NCBI GenBank assembly: GCA_019234295.1 | Contig: JAFALK010000045.1 | Span: 25,417 to 89,416, forward strand | Direction of reading: 5' to 3' | Length of the DNA: 64,000 bases | DNA from: Roseateles sp. | GTDB taxonomy: Bacteria; Pseudomonadota; Gammaproteobacteria; Burkholderiales; Burkholderiaceae_C | Part shown: positions 17,647-26,743 of the stretch, piece by piece | Layout: every line of letters starts with the position of its first letter | Numbering within the stretch: position 1 is the first letter of the stretch | Program-made: the position numbers and the translations under genes | The notes under the pieces: model-generated | What the model was told of the DNA's origin: nothing | The model's input: the letters and a program-made list of their open reading frames with translations, nothing else | Database searches by the model: none

Positions 17647-19473
17647 TTAGAGCACCGCCAGCAGCCCGATCACGCCCAGCGTGAGTGCCGCCAGCGCGTC
17701 GCCGGCAATCATGCCGCCGCCCACCAGCGATGTGGCGCTCATGTCCGAGGGCAGGTCGGCCTCGCCGCCCTGGGCCTTGGGCTTGAGCGTGTTGATCAGG
17801 CTGGAGATCACACCACCCGCGCCGAACCACAGCGCAGGCGGCAGGTTCACGAAGCCGCCGAAAGACGAGGCGTAGGGGCTGGGGATGACCATGGTGTCGA
17901 GCACGAAGTCCAGCGCGTAAGCACCTTTGCTGGTGCGCTTGTAGGCGTGCCAGCTGCTGCTCTGCAGCACGAACTTGCGCAGCAGCTCGGTGACAAAGCC
18001 GATCGCCATGCCGATAAGGATTGCGTCGGTCTGGTAGGGCTTGGGCTCGGTGATCGAGCGCAGCGCCCCGACGAACTTGTAGGTCATCGCCGAGGACCAT
18101 TGCGCCGGCGCGGCGTCCTTGGACAGCATGGTTTGGTCGATCTTGAGGATCGGGTAGGCCGTCATGAACAGGTGCGCGGCGGCCACCGCCAGCACGGCGC
18201 CCAGGACCAGGCCCGCGGCCTGGAAGCGGAACTGCAGGGTGCGGTTGGAGCCCAGGCGCCAGCCGGTGGAGCGGTCCTGTTGCATGTCGCCGGCCACGCT
18301 GCACGAGACGAAGACCACGGTGGCGCCCATCAGAGCGAGGATCGGGTCCTTCAAGCCGGTGGCGGCGAGGATCAGCACCGTGACGACGAAGGCCGAGGAG
18401 ATCGGGTTCCAGTCCGTCAGGCCCAGCGAGATGCCGTTCACGAGCGCGAACAGCACGACCAGCACGATGGCCAGCACCATGTGGCCGGGCGCGACGCCGA
18501 AGAATTGCACGCCGCTGACGCCCGTGGCCACGGCCCAGAAGGCCACCCAGGCGAACAGGCGCGGCATGCTGGCGCGCGGGCCGGTTCGCTGTTCCTCAGG
18601 CACTTGCACGGGCGCGCCCTCGGGCGCGGTCGTGAGCTGCTTGAGGGCGCGCCAGAGGATCAGGGCCATGTCGATGACGGCGGCGCCCAGGATCATGCCC
18701 AGGGCGATCAGGAAGGCGATCTTGCGGAAGGGCTCGCCGTCCTTGAGCCAGCCAATGCTGACAAAGTAGGGCGTGAGCGACCAGAACGTGAGGCCGCCCA
18801 CGATGGCCGGCACGCCGACGCGTGCGCCGACGATCAGACCGGCGCCGAAGGTCGAGGTCGAGAACTCGATGGCGCTCAAGAAGGCCACCTTGGTGCCGGC
18901 GAAGCCGCCCAGCAGGCCCACGCCCATGCCGCCGAACAGCCGACCCACCGAGCGCTTGAGCAGCTCGGGGTCAGTCAGGGCGCGCAGGATGTTGGCCACG
19001 GCCAGGCCGGAGGGGAAGGTCAGCTGCATCTTCTCCACGAGGATGGGCGTGTAGAGCATGCCCACGCCCGCAGCCATCATGCTGATGCACAGCATGTACA
19101 CGATCAGCTGCCAGGCCGGTACGGCCGGCATGTTCATCCAGACCATGGCCTGGATCAGCGCGCTCATGGCCATCATGCCGGCCACGGAGGCGGCCGTGGT
19201 TTGGATGTAGTTGGCGCCGTGGCGGCCCTCGGAGCCATAACCGTAGGTGACCACGGAGCCGAGGATGCCGGCCAGCACCTGGCCGCCGACGAAGAATCCA
19301 ATCGAGAAGTTCATGAAGGCGGCCGTGATGCCGCCCAGCGGGCCCAGCACCAGCATGCCGATGGCGCCCAGCAGCAGGTAGTAGCCCTTGGAGCCCACGG
19401 GCGGCAGCCATTGCCAGCGGCGGGTGTCGGGCACGGAAACGGGCATGGAATCAGAGAGGACAGCGGAGTTCAT
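17647..19473 (-). CDS. OPT-family oligopeptide transporter
   Basis: A 608-residue polytopic membrane protein of the OPT superfamily: many hydrophobic segments, the early YYLLLGAIGMLVLGPLGG region, GYGSEGRHGANYIQTTA, LTFPSGLAVANILRAL, and the C-terminal VGGGMIAGDALAALTLG. Bacterial members take up small peptides or metal-peptide complexes by proton symport. It is monocistronic, convergent with oxyR and divergent from prfC. Since the window is rich in peptide and D-amino-acid functions, a peptide substrate is attractive but unproven. Confidence 0.9.
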   Translation of the reverse strand: MNSAVLSDSMPVSVPDTRRWQWLPPVGSKGYYLLLGAIGMLVLGPLGGITAAFMNFSIGFFVGGQVLAGILGSVVTYGYGSEGRHGANYIQTTAASVAGMMAMSALIQAMVWMNMPAVPAWQLIVYMLCISMMAAGVGMLYTPILVEKMQLTFPSGLAVANILRALTDPELLKRSVGRLFGGMGVGLLGGFAGTKVAFLSAIEFSTSTFGAGLIVGARVGVPAIVGGLTFWSLTPYFVSIGWLKDGEPFRKIAFLIALGMILGAAVIDMALILWRALKQLTTAPEGAPVQVPEEQRTGPRASMPRLFAWVAFWAVATGVSGVQFFGVAPGHMVLAIVLVVLFALVNGISLGLTDWNPISSAFVVTVLILAATGLKDPILALMGATVVFVSCSVAGDMQQDRSTGWRLGSNRTLQFRFQAAGLVLGAVLAVAAAHLFMTAYPILKIDQTMLSKDAAPAQWSSAMTYKFVGALRSITEPKPYQTDAILIGMAIGFVTELLRKFVLQSSSWHAYKRTSKGAYALDFVLDTMVIPSPYASSFGGFVNLPPALWFGAGGVISSLINTLKPKAQGGEADLPSDMSATSLVGGGMIAGDALAALTLGVIGLLAVL

Positions 19474-19586
19474 GCTTGTCTAGGCAAGTGTCAGTGCCGG
19501 GACTTTAGCTGCTGGGCATGGGCATCATGCGCGGGTACACCCTGGGCCGGGGATAATCGCCGGTTGCCCGATCTGCAGCCGCCATC

Positions 19587-21227
19587 ATGTCCACCGCCAC
19601 CCCGTCTCCCATCGAAAGCGAAGTCCGCCGCCGCCGCACCTTCGCCATCATCAGCCACCCCGACGCGGGCAAGACCACGCTGACGGAGAAGCTGCTGCTG
19701 TTCTCCGGCGCCATCCAGATCGCCGGCTCGGTGAAGGCGCGCAAGGCCAGCCGCCATGCGACCTCGGATTGGATGGAGATCGAGAAGCAGCGCGGCATCT
19801 CGGTCGCGTCCTCCGTCATGCAGATGGAATACCGCGATTGCGTGATCAACCTGCTCGACACGCCTGGCCACCAGGACTTTTCGGAAGACACCTATCGCGT
19901 GCTGACCGCCGTGGACGCGGCCCTCATGGTCATCGACGCGGCCAACGGCGTGGAGCCGCAGACCCGCCGCCTGCTCCAGGTCTGCCGCGCGCGCAACACG
20001 CCCATCCTCACCTTTGTCAACAAGATGGACCGCGAGGTGCAGGAGCCGCTGGCGCTGATGGACGAGATTGAGCGCGAGCTGGGTATGACGGTCGTGCCCT
20101 TCACCTGGCCCGTGGGCATGGGCAAGCATTTCCATGGCGTGATGGACCTGCGCGAGGAGCGCATGCGGGTGTTCTCGCCTGGCGAGGACCGCGTGGCCGG
20201 CACCGAGGAAGTGCTCGATGGCCTGGACAACCCGGCCTACGCCGAGCGCTTCGGCATGCAGTACGACAACGCCCAGGGCGAGATCGAACTGGTGCGTGAG
20301 GCCGCGCCCGAGTTCGACCTCGAGCAGTTCCTGACTGGCAAGCAGACGCCCATGTTCTTCGGCTCGGCCGTCAACAACTTCGGCGTGCAAGAAGTGCTCG
20401 ACGCCCTCGTAGCCCTCGCACCCGCCCCGGCCGAGCGCGCCGCCCTGCAGCGCGTGGTCCAGCCCGAGGAGCCCAGGTTCACCGGCGTGGTCTTCAAGAT
20501 CCAGGCGAACATGGATCCGGCCCACCGCGACCGCATCGCCTTCGTGCGCGTGGCCTCAGGTCATTTCGAGCGCGGCATGCGATTGAAGGTCGTGCGCTCG
20601 GGCAAGGAGCTTCGGCCCAACACGGTCGTGAGCTTCCTGTCGCAGCGCCGCGAGCTGCTCGACGAGGCCTTCGCCGGCGACATCATCGGCATCCCGAACC
20701 ATGGCGTTCTCCAGCTCGGCGACACCATCACCGAAGGCGAGGCTCTGCAGTACACGGGCCTGCCCTTCTTCGCGCCCGAGATGTTCCGATCGGTCGAGGT
20801 GGCCGATCCGCTGCGCACCAAGCAGCTGCGCGAAGGCCTGCGCCAGCTCGGCGAGGAGGGCGCGATCCAGGTCTTCCGCCCCGAAGCGGGCAGTGTGCTG
20901 CTGCTCGGCGCCGTGGGCCAGCTGCAGTTCGAGGTCGTGGCCCACCGCCTGGAGCATGAGTACGGCGTCAAGGCCCGCGTCATGCCGGCGCGCTACAACG
21001 TGGCGCGCTGGGTGACCTGCGATGAGGCGGATGGCGGCGAGAAGGAGCTGCGCCGCTTCATCGACCACAACGCCCACCGCGTGGCCTGGGACGCCGTGAA
21101 CGCCCCGACCGTGCTGCTGGAGTACGCGGGCGAGCTGCGCGCCATGCAGGAGAACTGGCCAAAGATCAAGTTCCACGCGCTGCGGGAGCATGCGGGGCTT
21201 GTGTTCCAGAAGCAGCTGGACGCTTAG
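19587..21227 (+). CDS. prfC: Peptide chain release factor 3
   Basis: RF3 is a translational GTPase that recycles RF1 and RF2 after termination. The 546-residue protein has the G1 motif SHPDAGKTTLTEKLL, the switch-I RGISVASSVMQM, G3 DTPGHQDFSEDTYR and G4 NKMDRE, then the usual C-terminal domains. The ATG at 19587 follows a GATAAT sequence (19552-19557), a plausible -10 hexamer, although no good -35 is visible. A PEP-CTERM gene follows 81 bases downstream with no obvious terminator between. Confidence 0.97.
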   Translation: MSTATPSPIESEVRRRRTFAIISHPDAGKTTLTEKLLLFSGAIQIAGSVKARKASRHATSDWMEIEKQRGISVASSVMQMEYRDCVINLLDTPGHQDFSEDTYRVLTAVDAALMVIDAANGVEPQTRRLLQVCRARNTPILTFVNKMDREVQEPLALMDEIERELGMTVVPFTWPVGMGKHFHGVMDLREERMRVFSPGEDRVAGTEEVLDGLDNPAYAERFGMQYDNAQGEIELVREAAPEFDLEQFLTGKQTPMFFGSAVNNFGVQEVLDALVALAPAPAERAALQRVVQPEEPRFTGVVFKIQANMDPAHRDRIAFVRVASGHFERGMRLKVVRSGKELRPNTVVSFLSQRRELLDEAFAGDIIGIPNHGVLQLGDTITEGEALQYTGLPFFAPEMFRSVEVADPLRTKQLREGLRQLGEEGAIQVFRPEAGSVLLLGAVGQLQFEVVAHRLEHEYGVKARVMPARYNVARWVTCDEADGGEKELRRFIDHNAHRVAWDAVNAPTVLLEYAGELRAMQENWPKIKFHALREHAGLVFQKQLDA

Positions 21228-21308
21228 ATCCCCGTTAGCAGGGGGTAGGCGAGGCGGCTGCCCATCCCTAACATCGCGCCCTTGCAAAAATACAAGAGAA
21301 TGTCCCGC

Positions 21309-21905
21309 ATGAACTCGCAAGTCCTTGCCGCCTTTCTTGCCCTGGGCCTGTGCACCGGCGCCGCACATGCCGACACCAACTTGCTCGGCGACGGCAACTT
21401 CGAGAGCTTCAGCGCGCAGGTGGCCAATGGCACCTACACCGCCTTCTACGGCGGCACGATCGGTGCCTGGACCGTGACTGGCAGCGTGGACCTGATCCGC
21501 AACGCCTACGGTGCCATCGACGACATCAGCGTGGATCTGGCCGGCACGCCAGGTCCGGGCTGGATTTCGCAGACCTTCAACGCCGTCGCCGGCCAGACCT
21601 ACACACTCAGCTGGGACCTGTCCAAGAACGGCCCGGGCACCCAGCTCGACGTGAGTTTCGGCGGCGTCACCACCAGTTATGCGCCGGTGGCCTCCGTCGC
21701 GAACGAGACCCTGAGCTGGACGGCCACCGTCAGCGGCCTGCAAACGGTGAGCTTCGGCACCGCCGTGGCAAGCTACCAGGGTCCGGTCGTGGACAACATC
21801 AGCCTCACCACCGTGAGTGCCGTTCCGGAGCCCGCGAGCTACACCCTGATGCTGGCCGGCCTGGCCACCGTGGGTTTGATCGCCGGCCGCCGCAAGCAGC
21901 GCTGA
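21309..21905 (+). CDS. PEP-CTERM sorting domain protein, DUF642-like lectin fold
   Basis: A 198-residue secreted protein with a signal peptide ending around AAHA. The body resembles choice-of-anchor/DUF642 carbohydrate-binding proteins: NLLGDGNFESF at the mature N-terminus, GWISQTFNAVAGQTYTLSWDL, and VDNISL before the anchor. The sorting signal is VPEPASYTLMLAGLATVG plus GRRKQR. I place the start at 21309, where AAGAGA is nine bases upstream; the ATG at 21300 has no room for a ribosome site. Unlike the other PEP-CTERM gene it has no convincing sigma-54 promoter, only a weak AGGC...TGCC candidate near 21250. Confidence 0.9.
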   Translation: MNSQVLAAFLALGLCTGAAHADTNLLGDGNFESFSAQVANGTYTAFYGGTIGAWTVTGSVDLIRNAYGAIDDISVDLAGTPGPGWISQTFNAVAGQTYTLSWDLSKNGPGTQLDVSFGGVTTSYAPVASVANETLSWTATVSGLQTVSFGTAVASYQGPVVDNISLTTVSAVPEPASYTLMLAGLATVGLIAGRRKQR

Positions 21906-22850
21906 TCACACCTCGTGGCAGGCAACCTGCCTGCCATCGACTTCCCTGAGCAGCGGCGCGTCCTCCGCGCAGCGCTTCGTCGCCAGCGGGCAGCGCTTGT
22001 GGAAAGCGCAGCCCATGGGCGGGTTCAGCGGGCTGGGCAGCTCGCCGTGGATGCGGATGCGCTCGCGCCGGTCTGCCGCGTGCAGCGCCGGCGTCGCGCT
22101 CATCAGCGCCTTCGTGTACGGGTGCAGGGGCATCGCGAAGATGCGCTTCTTGTCGCCGACCTCGACGGCGCGGCCGAGGTACATGACCATCACCTCGTCG
22201 GCCACATGCTCGACCACGCTGAGGTTGTGCGAGATGAACACATAGCCTGTGCCGTTTTCGACCTGCAGGTCCATGAAGAGATTCAGGATCTGGGCCTGGA
22301 TGGAGACGTCCAGGGCCGATGTGGGCTCGTCGGCCACGACCACGCCAGGCTGCAGAATCATGGCCCGCGCGATCGCGATGCGCTGGCGCTGGCCGCCCGA
22401 GAACATGTGCGGGTAGCGGCGCAGGTGCTCGCTGCGCAGGCCGACCTTGGCGGCCAGCAGCTCGATCTTTTCGCGCCGCTCGGCCTTTGAGAGCCGGGTG
22501 TTGATGGCCAGTGGCTCGTCCAGCGTGGCAGCGATGCTCTTGCGCGGGTTCAGCGAGGCGAAGGGGTTCTGGAACACCATCTGCACCTGGCGGCGCATTT
22601 CGGGCGTGGCCGTGGCGGCCTTGCCGTTCAGCAGCAGCGCGCCGCTCGTGGGCGGCTCGATCAGCGTCAGCTGGCGCGCCAGCGTGGACTTGCCGCAGCC
22701 CGATTCACCGACGACGGCGATGGTGCGGCCGGCCTCGAGCTTGAAACTCACGCCATCGAGCGCCTTGACCGTGGCTTTGGGCTTGAAGAAGCCTTGGGCG
22801 ACGCGATAGTGCCGCGCCAGGTCGCGCGCTTCGAGCAGGGGCGCCTTCAT
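21906..22850 (-). CDS. dppF: Dipeptide/oligopeptide ABC transporter ATPase DppF
   Basis: A 314-residue ABC ATPase with Walker [11 protein letters not shown], signature [14 protein letters not shown], Walker [12 protein letters not shown] and the oligopeptide-specific C-terminal extension with two Cys ([14 protein letters not shown]) that binds an Fe-S cluster in relatives. It energises peptide import with DppD. The start overlaps the dppD stop by four bases. Last gene of the amidase-dppBCDF run, and its stop directly abuts the convergent PEP-CTERM gene. Confidence 0.93.
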   Translation of the reverse strand: MKAPLLEARDLARHYRVAQGFFKPKATVKALDGVSFKLEAGRTIAVVGESGCGKSTLARQLTLIEPPTSGALLLNGKAATATPEMRRQVQMVFQNPFASLNPRKSIAATLDEPLAINTRLSKAERREKIELLAAKVGLRSEHLRRYPHMFSGGQRQRIAIARAMILQPGVVVADEPTSALDVSIQAQILNLFMDLQVENGTGYVFISHNLSVVEHVADEVMVMYLGRAVEVGDKKRIFAMPLHPYTKALMSATPALHAADRRERIRIHGELPSPLNPPMGCAFHKRCPLATKRCAEDAPLLREVDGRQVACHEV

Positions 22851-23791
22851 GACAGACCTCGGGGGAAGAAGCAGCGCACGCCCTGCACCAGCGCCGGCTG
22901 CTCGCGGCGGCAGCGCTCCTGCACGTGCGGGCAGCGCGGCGCGAGCAGGCAGCCCTGTGGGCGGTCGTAGGCGCCGGGCACGATGCCGGGCAAGGCGTTG
23001 AGCCGCTTCATCCCGGCGTTGTGTTCGGGGATCGCGGCCAGCAGGGCCTCGGTGTACGGGTGGCGCGGCCGCTCAAAGAGGCCGGGCACGGCGCCGAGCT
23101 CGACGAGCTGGCCGCCGTACATGACCGCCACGCGCTGCGCCATCTCGGCGATCACGGCGAGGTCGTGCGTGATCATCACGAGGCCCATGCCGCGCTCCTT
23201 CTGCAGCTTGAGCAGCAGGTCCATGATCTGGGCCTGGATGGTCACGTCCAGCGCCGTGGTGGGCTCGTCGGCGATCAGCAGCTTGGGCTCGCAGGCGATG
23301 GCCATGGCGATCATCACGCGCTGGTTCATGCCGCCAGAGAGCTGGTGCGGATAGGCGCTGGCGCGGCGAACCGGGTCGGGGATCTCGACGAGCTCGAGCA
23401 GCTCGATCACGCGCCGCTCCAACGCGGCGCCGCGCAGACCCAGGTGGATCTTCAGGACCTCGGCGATCTGCGCGCCCACGGTGTAGCTCGGGTTCAGGCT
23501 GGACAGCGCGTCCTGGAACACCATGGCGATGTCGCGGCCGATCAGCTGGCGGCGGCGCGCGGGGCTGACCTGAAGCAGGTCTTCGCCCATGAACTCCAGC
23601 GCGTCGGCCGTGACCACGCCGGGCGCGTCGATCAGACCCATCAGCGCCAGCATCGTGACCGATTTGCCCGAGCCCGATTCGCCCACGATGCCCAGCAGCT
23701 CGCCGGGCTCCACGTCCAGGTCCACGCCGTCGACGGCCGGGAAGTTGCCGAATCGGACGCGCAGGTTGCGGATGCGAAGAAGGCTGCTCAT
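22847..23791 (-). CDS. dppD: Dipeptide/oligopeptide ABC transporter ATPase DppD
   Basis: A 314-residue ABC ATPase with Walker [11 protein letters not shown], the signature [14 protein letters not shown], Walker [12 protein letters not shown], and the C-terminal [14 protein letters not shown] extension typical of DppD/OppD. It pairs with DppF on the inner face of the membrane. It is coupled to dppF by a four-base overlap and separated from dppC by 82 bases. Confidence 0.93.
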   Translation of the reverse strand: MSSLLRIRNLRVRFGNFPAVDGVDLDVEPGELLGIVGESGSGKSVTMLALMGLIDAPGVVTADALEFMGEDLLQVSPARRRQLIGRDIAMVFQDALSSLNPSYTVGAQIAEVLKIHLGLRGAALERRVIELLELVEIPDPVRRASAYPHQLSGGMNQRVMIAMAIACEPKLLIADEPTTALDVTIQAQIMDLLLKLQKERGMGLVMITHDLAVIAEMAQRVAVMYGGQLVELGAVPGLFERPRHPYTEALLAAIPEHNAGMKRLNALPGIVPGAYDRPQGCLLAPRCPHVQERCRREQPALVQGVRCFFPRGLS

Positions 23792-23873
23792 GCTGACCTC
23801 TGGTCTGCGGAGTACCGCAGCCTCTCTCCCGAGGGGACGCGAGCTTGCTTGGGGTGGCCCGGCGCTGCGATCA

Positions 23874-24788
23874 TCAGGACACCTTCTTCAGCTTCGGATC
23901 GAGCGCATCGCGCAGGCCGTCGCCCATCAGGTTGACAGCCAGTACGCTGACCAGGATGGTCAGGCCCGGCAGGGTCACGACCCAGGGCGCGCGCTCCATG
24001 TAGTCGCGGGCGGAGGAAAGCATGGTGCCCCACTCGGCTGTCGGCGCCTGCACACCCAGGCCCAAGAAGCCAAGGCCCGCCGTTTCCAGAATCGCGGAGG
24101 AGAAGGAGAGCGTGGCGTTCACGATCAGCGGTGCCATGCAGTTGGGCAGGACCGCCGAGAACATCAGGCGCAGGGTGCCGGCGCCAGCGACGCGGCTGGC
24201 GGTCACGTAGTCGCGGCCGATCTCGGCCAGGGCTGCAGCGCGGGTGAGCCGCGTGTAGCCGGGCAGCGCGCCGATGGCGATGGCGATCACGGTGTTGACC
24301 AGACCCGGGCCCAGCACCGTGATCACGCAGATCGCAAGCAGCAGGCCCGGCAGGGCGAGCATCACGTCCATCACGCGCATGATGGCCGGCGAGAGCGTCG
24401 ACTGATAGAAGGCCGCGAGCAGGCCGAGGATCACGCCGGGCAGCAGGCTCATCAGCACTGATGCCAAGCCGATGCCCAGCGAGATGCGGCCGCCGTGGAG
24501 CAGGCGTGAGAGCATGTCGCGACCGAGTTCGTCGGTGCCGAGCAGGAACTGGGAGCTGCCGCCATCGCCCCAGACCGGGGCCTGCAGCATGTGGCTGCGG
24601 AACTGCTGCACGGGATCGTGCGGTGCCACCCAGGGCGCGAGAAGGGCGGCCAGGGCGAGCAGCGCGAACACCATCAGCGCCGCCAGCGCGCCGCGGTTGG
24701 CGCAGAAACCGCTCCAGAATTCCTGCAGCGGCGAGAGCGGGGCCGAAGGAGCCGAAGAGGCGGGGGGAGTCAAAGGCTTTGCGTCCAT
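23874..24788 (-). CDS. dppC: Dipeptide/oligopeptide ABC transporter permease DppC
   Basis: A 304-residue permease with an N-terminal cytoplasmic tail ([14 protein letters not shown]), six predicted membrane segments and the EAA-type loop around [19 protein letters not shown]. The ATG at 24788 shares one base with the dppB stop (TGATG), so translation is coupled; further upstream in-frame codons lie inside dppB and are not likely starts. Confidence 0.93.
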   Translation of the reverse strand: MDAKPLTPPASSAPSAPLSPLQEFWSGFCANRGALAALMVFALLALAALLAPWVAPHDPVQQFRSHMLQAPVWGDGGSSQFLLGTDELGRDMLSRLLHGGRISLGIGLASVLMSLLPGVILGLLAAFYQSTLSPAIMRVMDVMLALPGLLLAICVITVLGPGLVNTVIAIAIGALPGYTRLTRAAALAEIGRDYVTASRVAGAGTLRLMFSAVLPNCMAPLIVNATLSFSSAILETAGLGFLGLGVQAPTAEWGTMLSSARDYMERAPWVVTLPGLTILVSVLAVNLMGDGLRDALDPKLKKVS

Positions 24789-25798
24789 CAGTGCTGCGAC
24801 CTGATGCGCGGGTTGACCACGCCGTAGAGGAGGTCGACGATCAGGTTGACGCCGATGAAGGTGAGGGCCGAGATCAGGATGCCGGCCTGCACCACGGGAT
24901 AGTCGCGCCGCGCGATCGAGTCGATCAGCCACTTGCCGATACCGGGCCAGGAAAAGATGGTCTCGGTCAGCACGGCGCCGGCCAGCAGGCTGCCGGTCTG
25001 CATGCCGATGACGGTGAGCACCGGGATCAGGGCATTGCGCAGCGCATGGACGACGACGATGCGCCGCGGCGAGAGGCCCTTGGCGCGGGCAGTGCGGATG
25101 TAGTCCTCGCGCAGTACCTCGAGCATGCTGGAACGCGTCATGCGCGCCACCACGGCCATGGTGCTGGTGCCCAGCACCAGGCCCGGCAGCAGCAGGTGCA
25201 GCACGCTCGAGGCGAAGGCCCCGCGCTCGCCCGAGAGCAGGCTGTCGATCAGCATGAAGCCGGTGACGCGATCGACCTCATATTCCACGCTGATGCGGCC
25301 TGAGATCGGCGTCCAGCCCAGCTGTACCGAGAAGAACATGATGAGGATGAGGCCCCACCAGAACACGGGCATTGAGTAGCCGATGGTGGCCGTGCCCATC
25401 ACGCCCTGGTCGAGCACGGAGCCGCGCTTGAGCGCCGCAAGCATGCCTAAAGTGAGGCCCAGGCTGACGGCCAGGAGCAGGGCCATGAAGGCCAGCTCCA
25501 CCGTCGCCGGGAACAGAGCCTTGAATTCATCCACCACGGGCAGGTGGCTCACGAGCGACTGGCCCAGGTCCCCGTGCAGCAGATTGCCGACGTAGGCGAG
25601 GTACTGCTGGTACAGGGGCTGGTCCAGGCCCAGGCGATGTGCCATCTCTGCATGCGTGGCTTCGTCCATGCCGCGCTCGCCCATCATGACCTCGATGGGG
25701 TCACCCGGCACCAGGCGGATCAGGCCGAAGGCGACGATGGTGACGCCCACGAGCGTGGGTAGCAGCGTGGCGAGCTTGCGGAGCAGGAAACCGAACAC
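24788..25798 (-). CDS. dppB: Dipeptide/oligopeptide ABC transporter permease DppB
   Basis: A 336-residue permease of the DppB/OppB type: MFGFLLRKLATLLPTLVGVT membrane-entry segment, GDPIEVMMGERG periplasmic loop, and the EAA loop ARMTRSSMLEVLREDYIRTARAKG. It begins six bases after the stop of an AmiD-like amidase, so the amidase and permease are one transcription unit. No peptide-binding protein gene is in this run; a DppA homologue lies alone at 41758. Confidence 0.94.
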   Translation of the reverse strand: MFGFLLRKLATLLPTLVGVTIVAFGLIRLVPGDPIEVMMGERGMDEATHAEMAHRLGLDQPLYQQYLAYVGNLLHGDLGQSLVSHLPVVDEFKALFPATVELAFMALLLAVSLGLTLGMLAALKRGSVLDQGVMGTATIGYSMPVFWWGLILIMFFSVQLGWTPISGRISVEYEVDRVTGFMLIDSLLSGERGAFASSVLHLLLPGLVLGTSTMAVVARMTRSSMLEVLREDYIRTARAKGLSPRRIVVVHALRNALIPVLTVIGMQTGSLLAGAVLTETIFSWPGIGKWLIDSIARRDYPVVQAGILISALTFIGVNLIVDLLYGVVNPRIRSQH

Positions 25799-25804
25799 GA
25801 GGGG

Positions 25805-26647
25805 CTACTTCTTGGCGGGTTCGGCCTGGGGCGCCATCAGCATGCCACCCTTGGTCGTGGCCACGTCGATCAGTGCGGCAGTCTCGGCGTCGAGAGCGCC
25901 GTCGTACTTCGCGGGCCGATACTTCATCTGGAAGGTCTGGATCACATCGCGCGTGCCATCGTCCCATTGCCCGCTGTGGCTGATGTTGTAGCCGAAGCGG
26001 GCGAGCTTGTCCTGCGCCCAGGCTGCGTCGGGCAGGCCGTTGGCTTCGAAGAAGGTCTTCTTCTCGGCCACCTGCGCGGCATCGGGCCAGGGGATGATGC
26101 CGGCGTCAAAGAGCTGCTTCCACGGGAACATCGGGCCCGGGTCCTGCTTGCGGCCGGGGGCGATGTCGGCATGCCCCAGCACGCGCTCGGGCAGGATCTT
26201 GTGGCGGGCCTGGATGTCCTTGGCCAGCCGGATCACTTCGTCGATCTGGGCCTGCGGGAAGGGCGCGTAGACGCGGCCCTCGGGCGCGTCCTTCCAGCCG
26301 AGGTTGACGATCTCGATGCCGATGGAGGCGGAGTTCAGGTTCTGGTTGCCGGCCCAGTAGCTGTTGCCCGCATGCCAGGAGCGGCGGTTCTCGTCCACGA
26401 GCTGGTAGACGAGCGCGGGCTCGTCGCGCACCAGGTAGTGGGCACTGACGCCACGCCCGGCCTGGGTGAGCGCACGCACCGAGCCCGGGTAGTCCAGCAC
26501 CGTGTAGTGCAGGATCAGGAACTGCGCGCGGCTGTCTTGGTTGGCCGAAGGGAAATGTTCGAGCGAGGCGCCCTTCATGCCGACGGGGCCAGTGGCGCAG
26601 CCGGCGAGAACGAGGGCGCTGGCCGCGCAAAGCAGAATCTTCTTCAT
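25805..26647 (-). CDS. AmiD-like N-acetylmuramoyl-L-alanine amidase lipoprotein (copy 1)
   Basis: A 280-residue lipoprotein: signal and lipobox LVLAGC, then an Amidase_2 (AmpD/AmiD) domain with zinc-ligand candidates in LILHYTV and LGHADIAPGRKQDPGP, and a C-terminal peptidoglycan-binding helical domain (about 195-265). The family cuts the MurNAc-L-Ala bond, freeing stem peptides from wall or anhydro-muropeptides. It is followed after six bases by dppB, so peptide release and import appear to share an mRNA. It is a tandem paralogue of the gene at 26744-27595, with the C-terminal KYRPAKYDG and LDAETAALIDVATT blocks almost identical. Confidence 0.93.
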   Translation of the reverse strand: MKKILLCAASALVLAGCATGPVGMKGASLEHFPSANQDSRAQFLILHYTVLDYPGSVRALTQAGRGVSAHYLVRDEPALVYQLVDENRRSWHAGNSYWAGNQNLNSASIGIEIVNLGWKDAPEGRVYAPFPQAQIDEVIRLAKDIQARHKILPERVLGHADIAPGRKQDPGPMFPWKQLFDAGIIPWPDAAQVAEKKTFFEANGLPDAAWAQDKLARFGYNISHSGQWDDGTRDVIQTFQMKYRPAKYDGALDAETAALIDVATTKGGMLMAPQAEPAKK

Positions 26648-26684
26648 GGAGGGCTTACCTTAAGCGCCGGCCCGCGAGCCGGCA

Positions 26685-26713
26685 AATGGTTTTGCGGGCT
26701 CGCAACATAACTT
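26685..26713 (-). promoter_or_regulatory. Upstream box shared by the two amidase genes (copy 1)
   Basis: On the minus strand AAGTTATG (26706-26713) is followed after seven bases by CCCGCAAAACCATT (26685-26698), ending 37 bases before the amidase start. The same arrangement precedes the second copy at 27631-27659. Conservation outside the coding region suggests a promoter or operator that was duplicated with the gene. Confidence 0.55.
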
Positions 26714-26718
26714 TTGAG

Positions 26719-26740
26719 AATGCCGGGTTAACCCGGCATT
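26719..26740. terminator. 22-bp perfect palindrome after amidase copy 2
   Basis: AATGCCGGGTT followed directly by AACCCGGCATT is a perfect loop-less palindrome three bases beyond the stop of the 26744-27595 gene. It can fold as a hairpin on that mRNA but is not followed by a T run, so it may be a weak terminator, an mRNA end stabiliser or a protein site. Confidence 0.5.
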
Positions 26741-26743
26741 GTC

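Noticed and set aside
19235..19252. CATAACCGTAGGTGA inside the OPT transporter gene as a regulon site
   Set aside because: It is in coding sequence (Gly-Tyr-Gly codons produce GGTTATGG by chance) and lacks the second arm.
19553..19568. ATAATCGCCGGTTGCC before prfC as a further copy of the 16-bp regulon element
   Set aside because: It lacks the terminal TTATG half, sits only 18 bases from the prfC start and overlaps a GATAAT -10-like hexamer; more likely promoter sequence. It is kept as a caution for the motif claim.
21240..21260. Sigma-54 promoter for the second PEP-CTERM gene (AGGCGAGGCGGCTGCC)
   Set aside because: Only the GG and GC cores match; the TGGCAC and TTGC contexts are missing.
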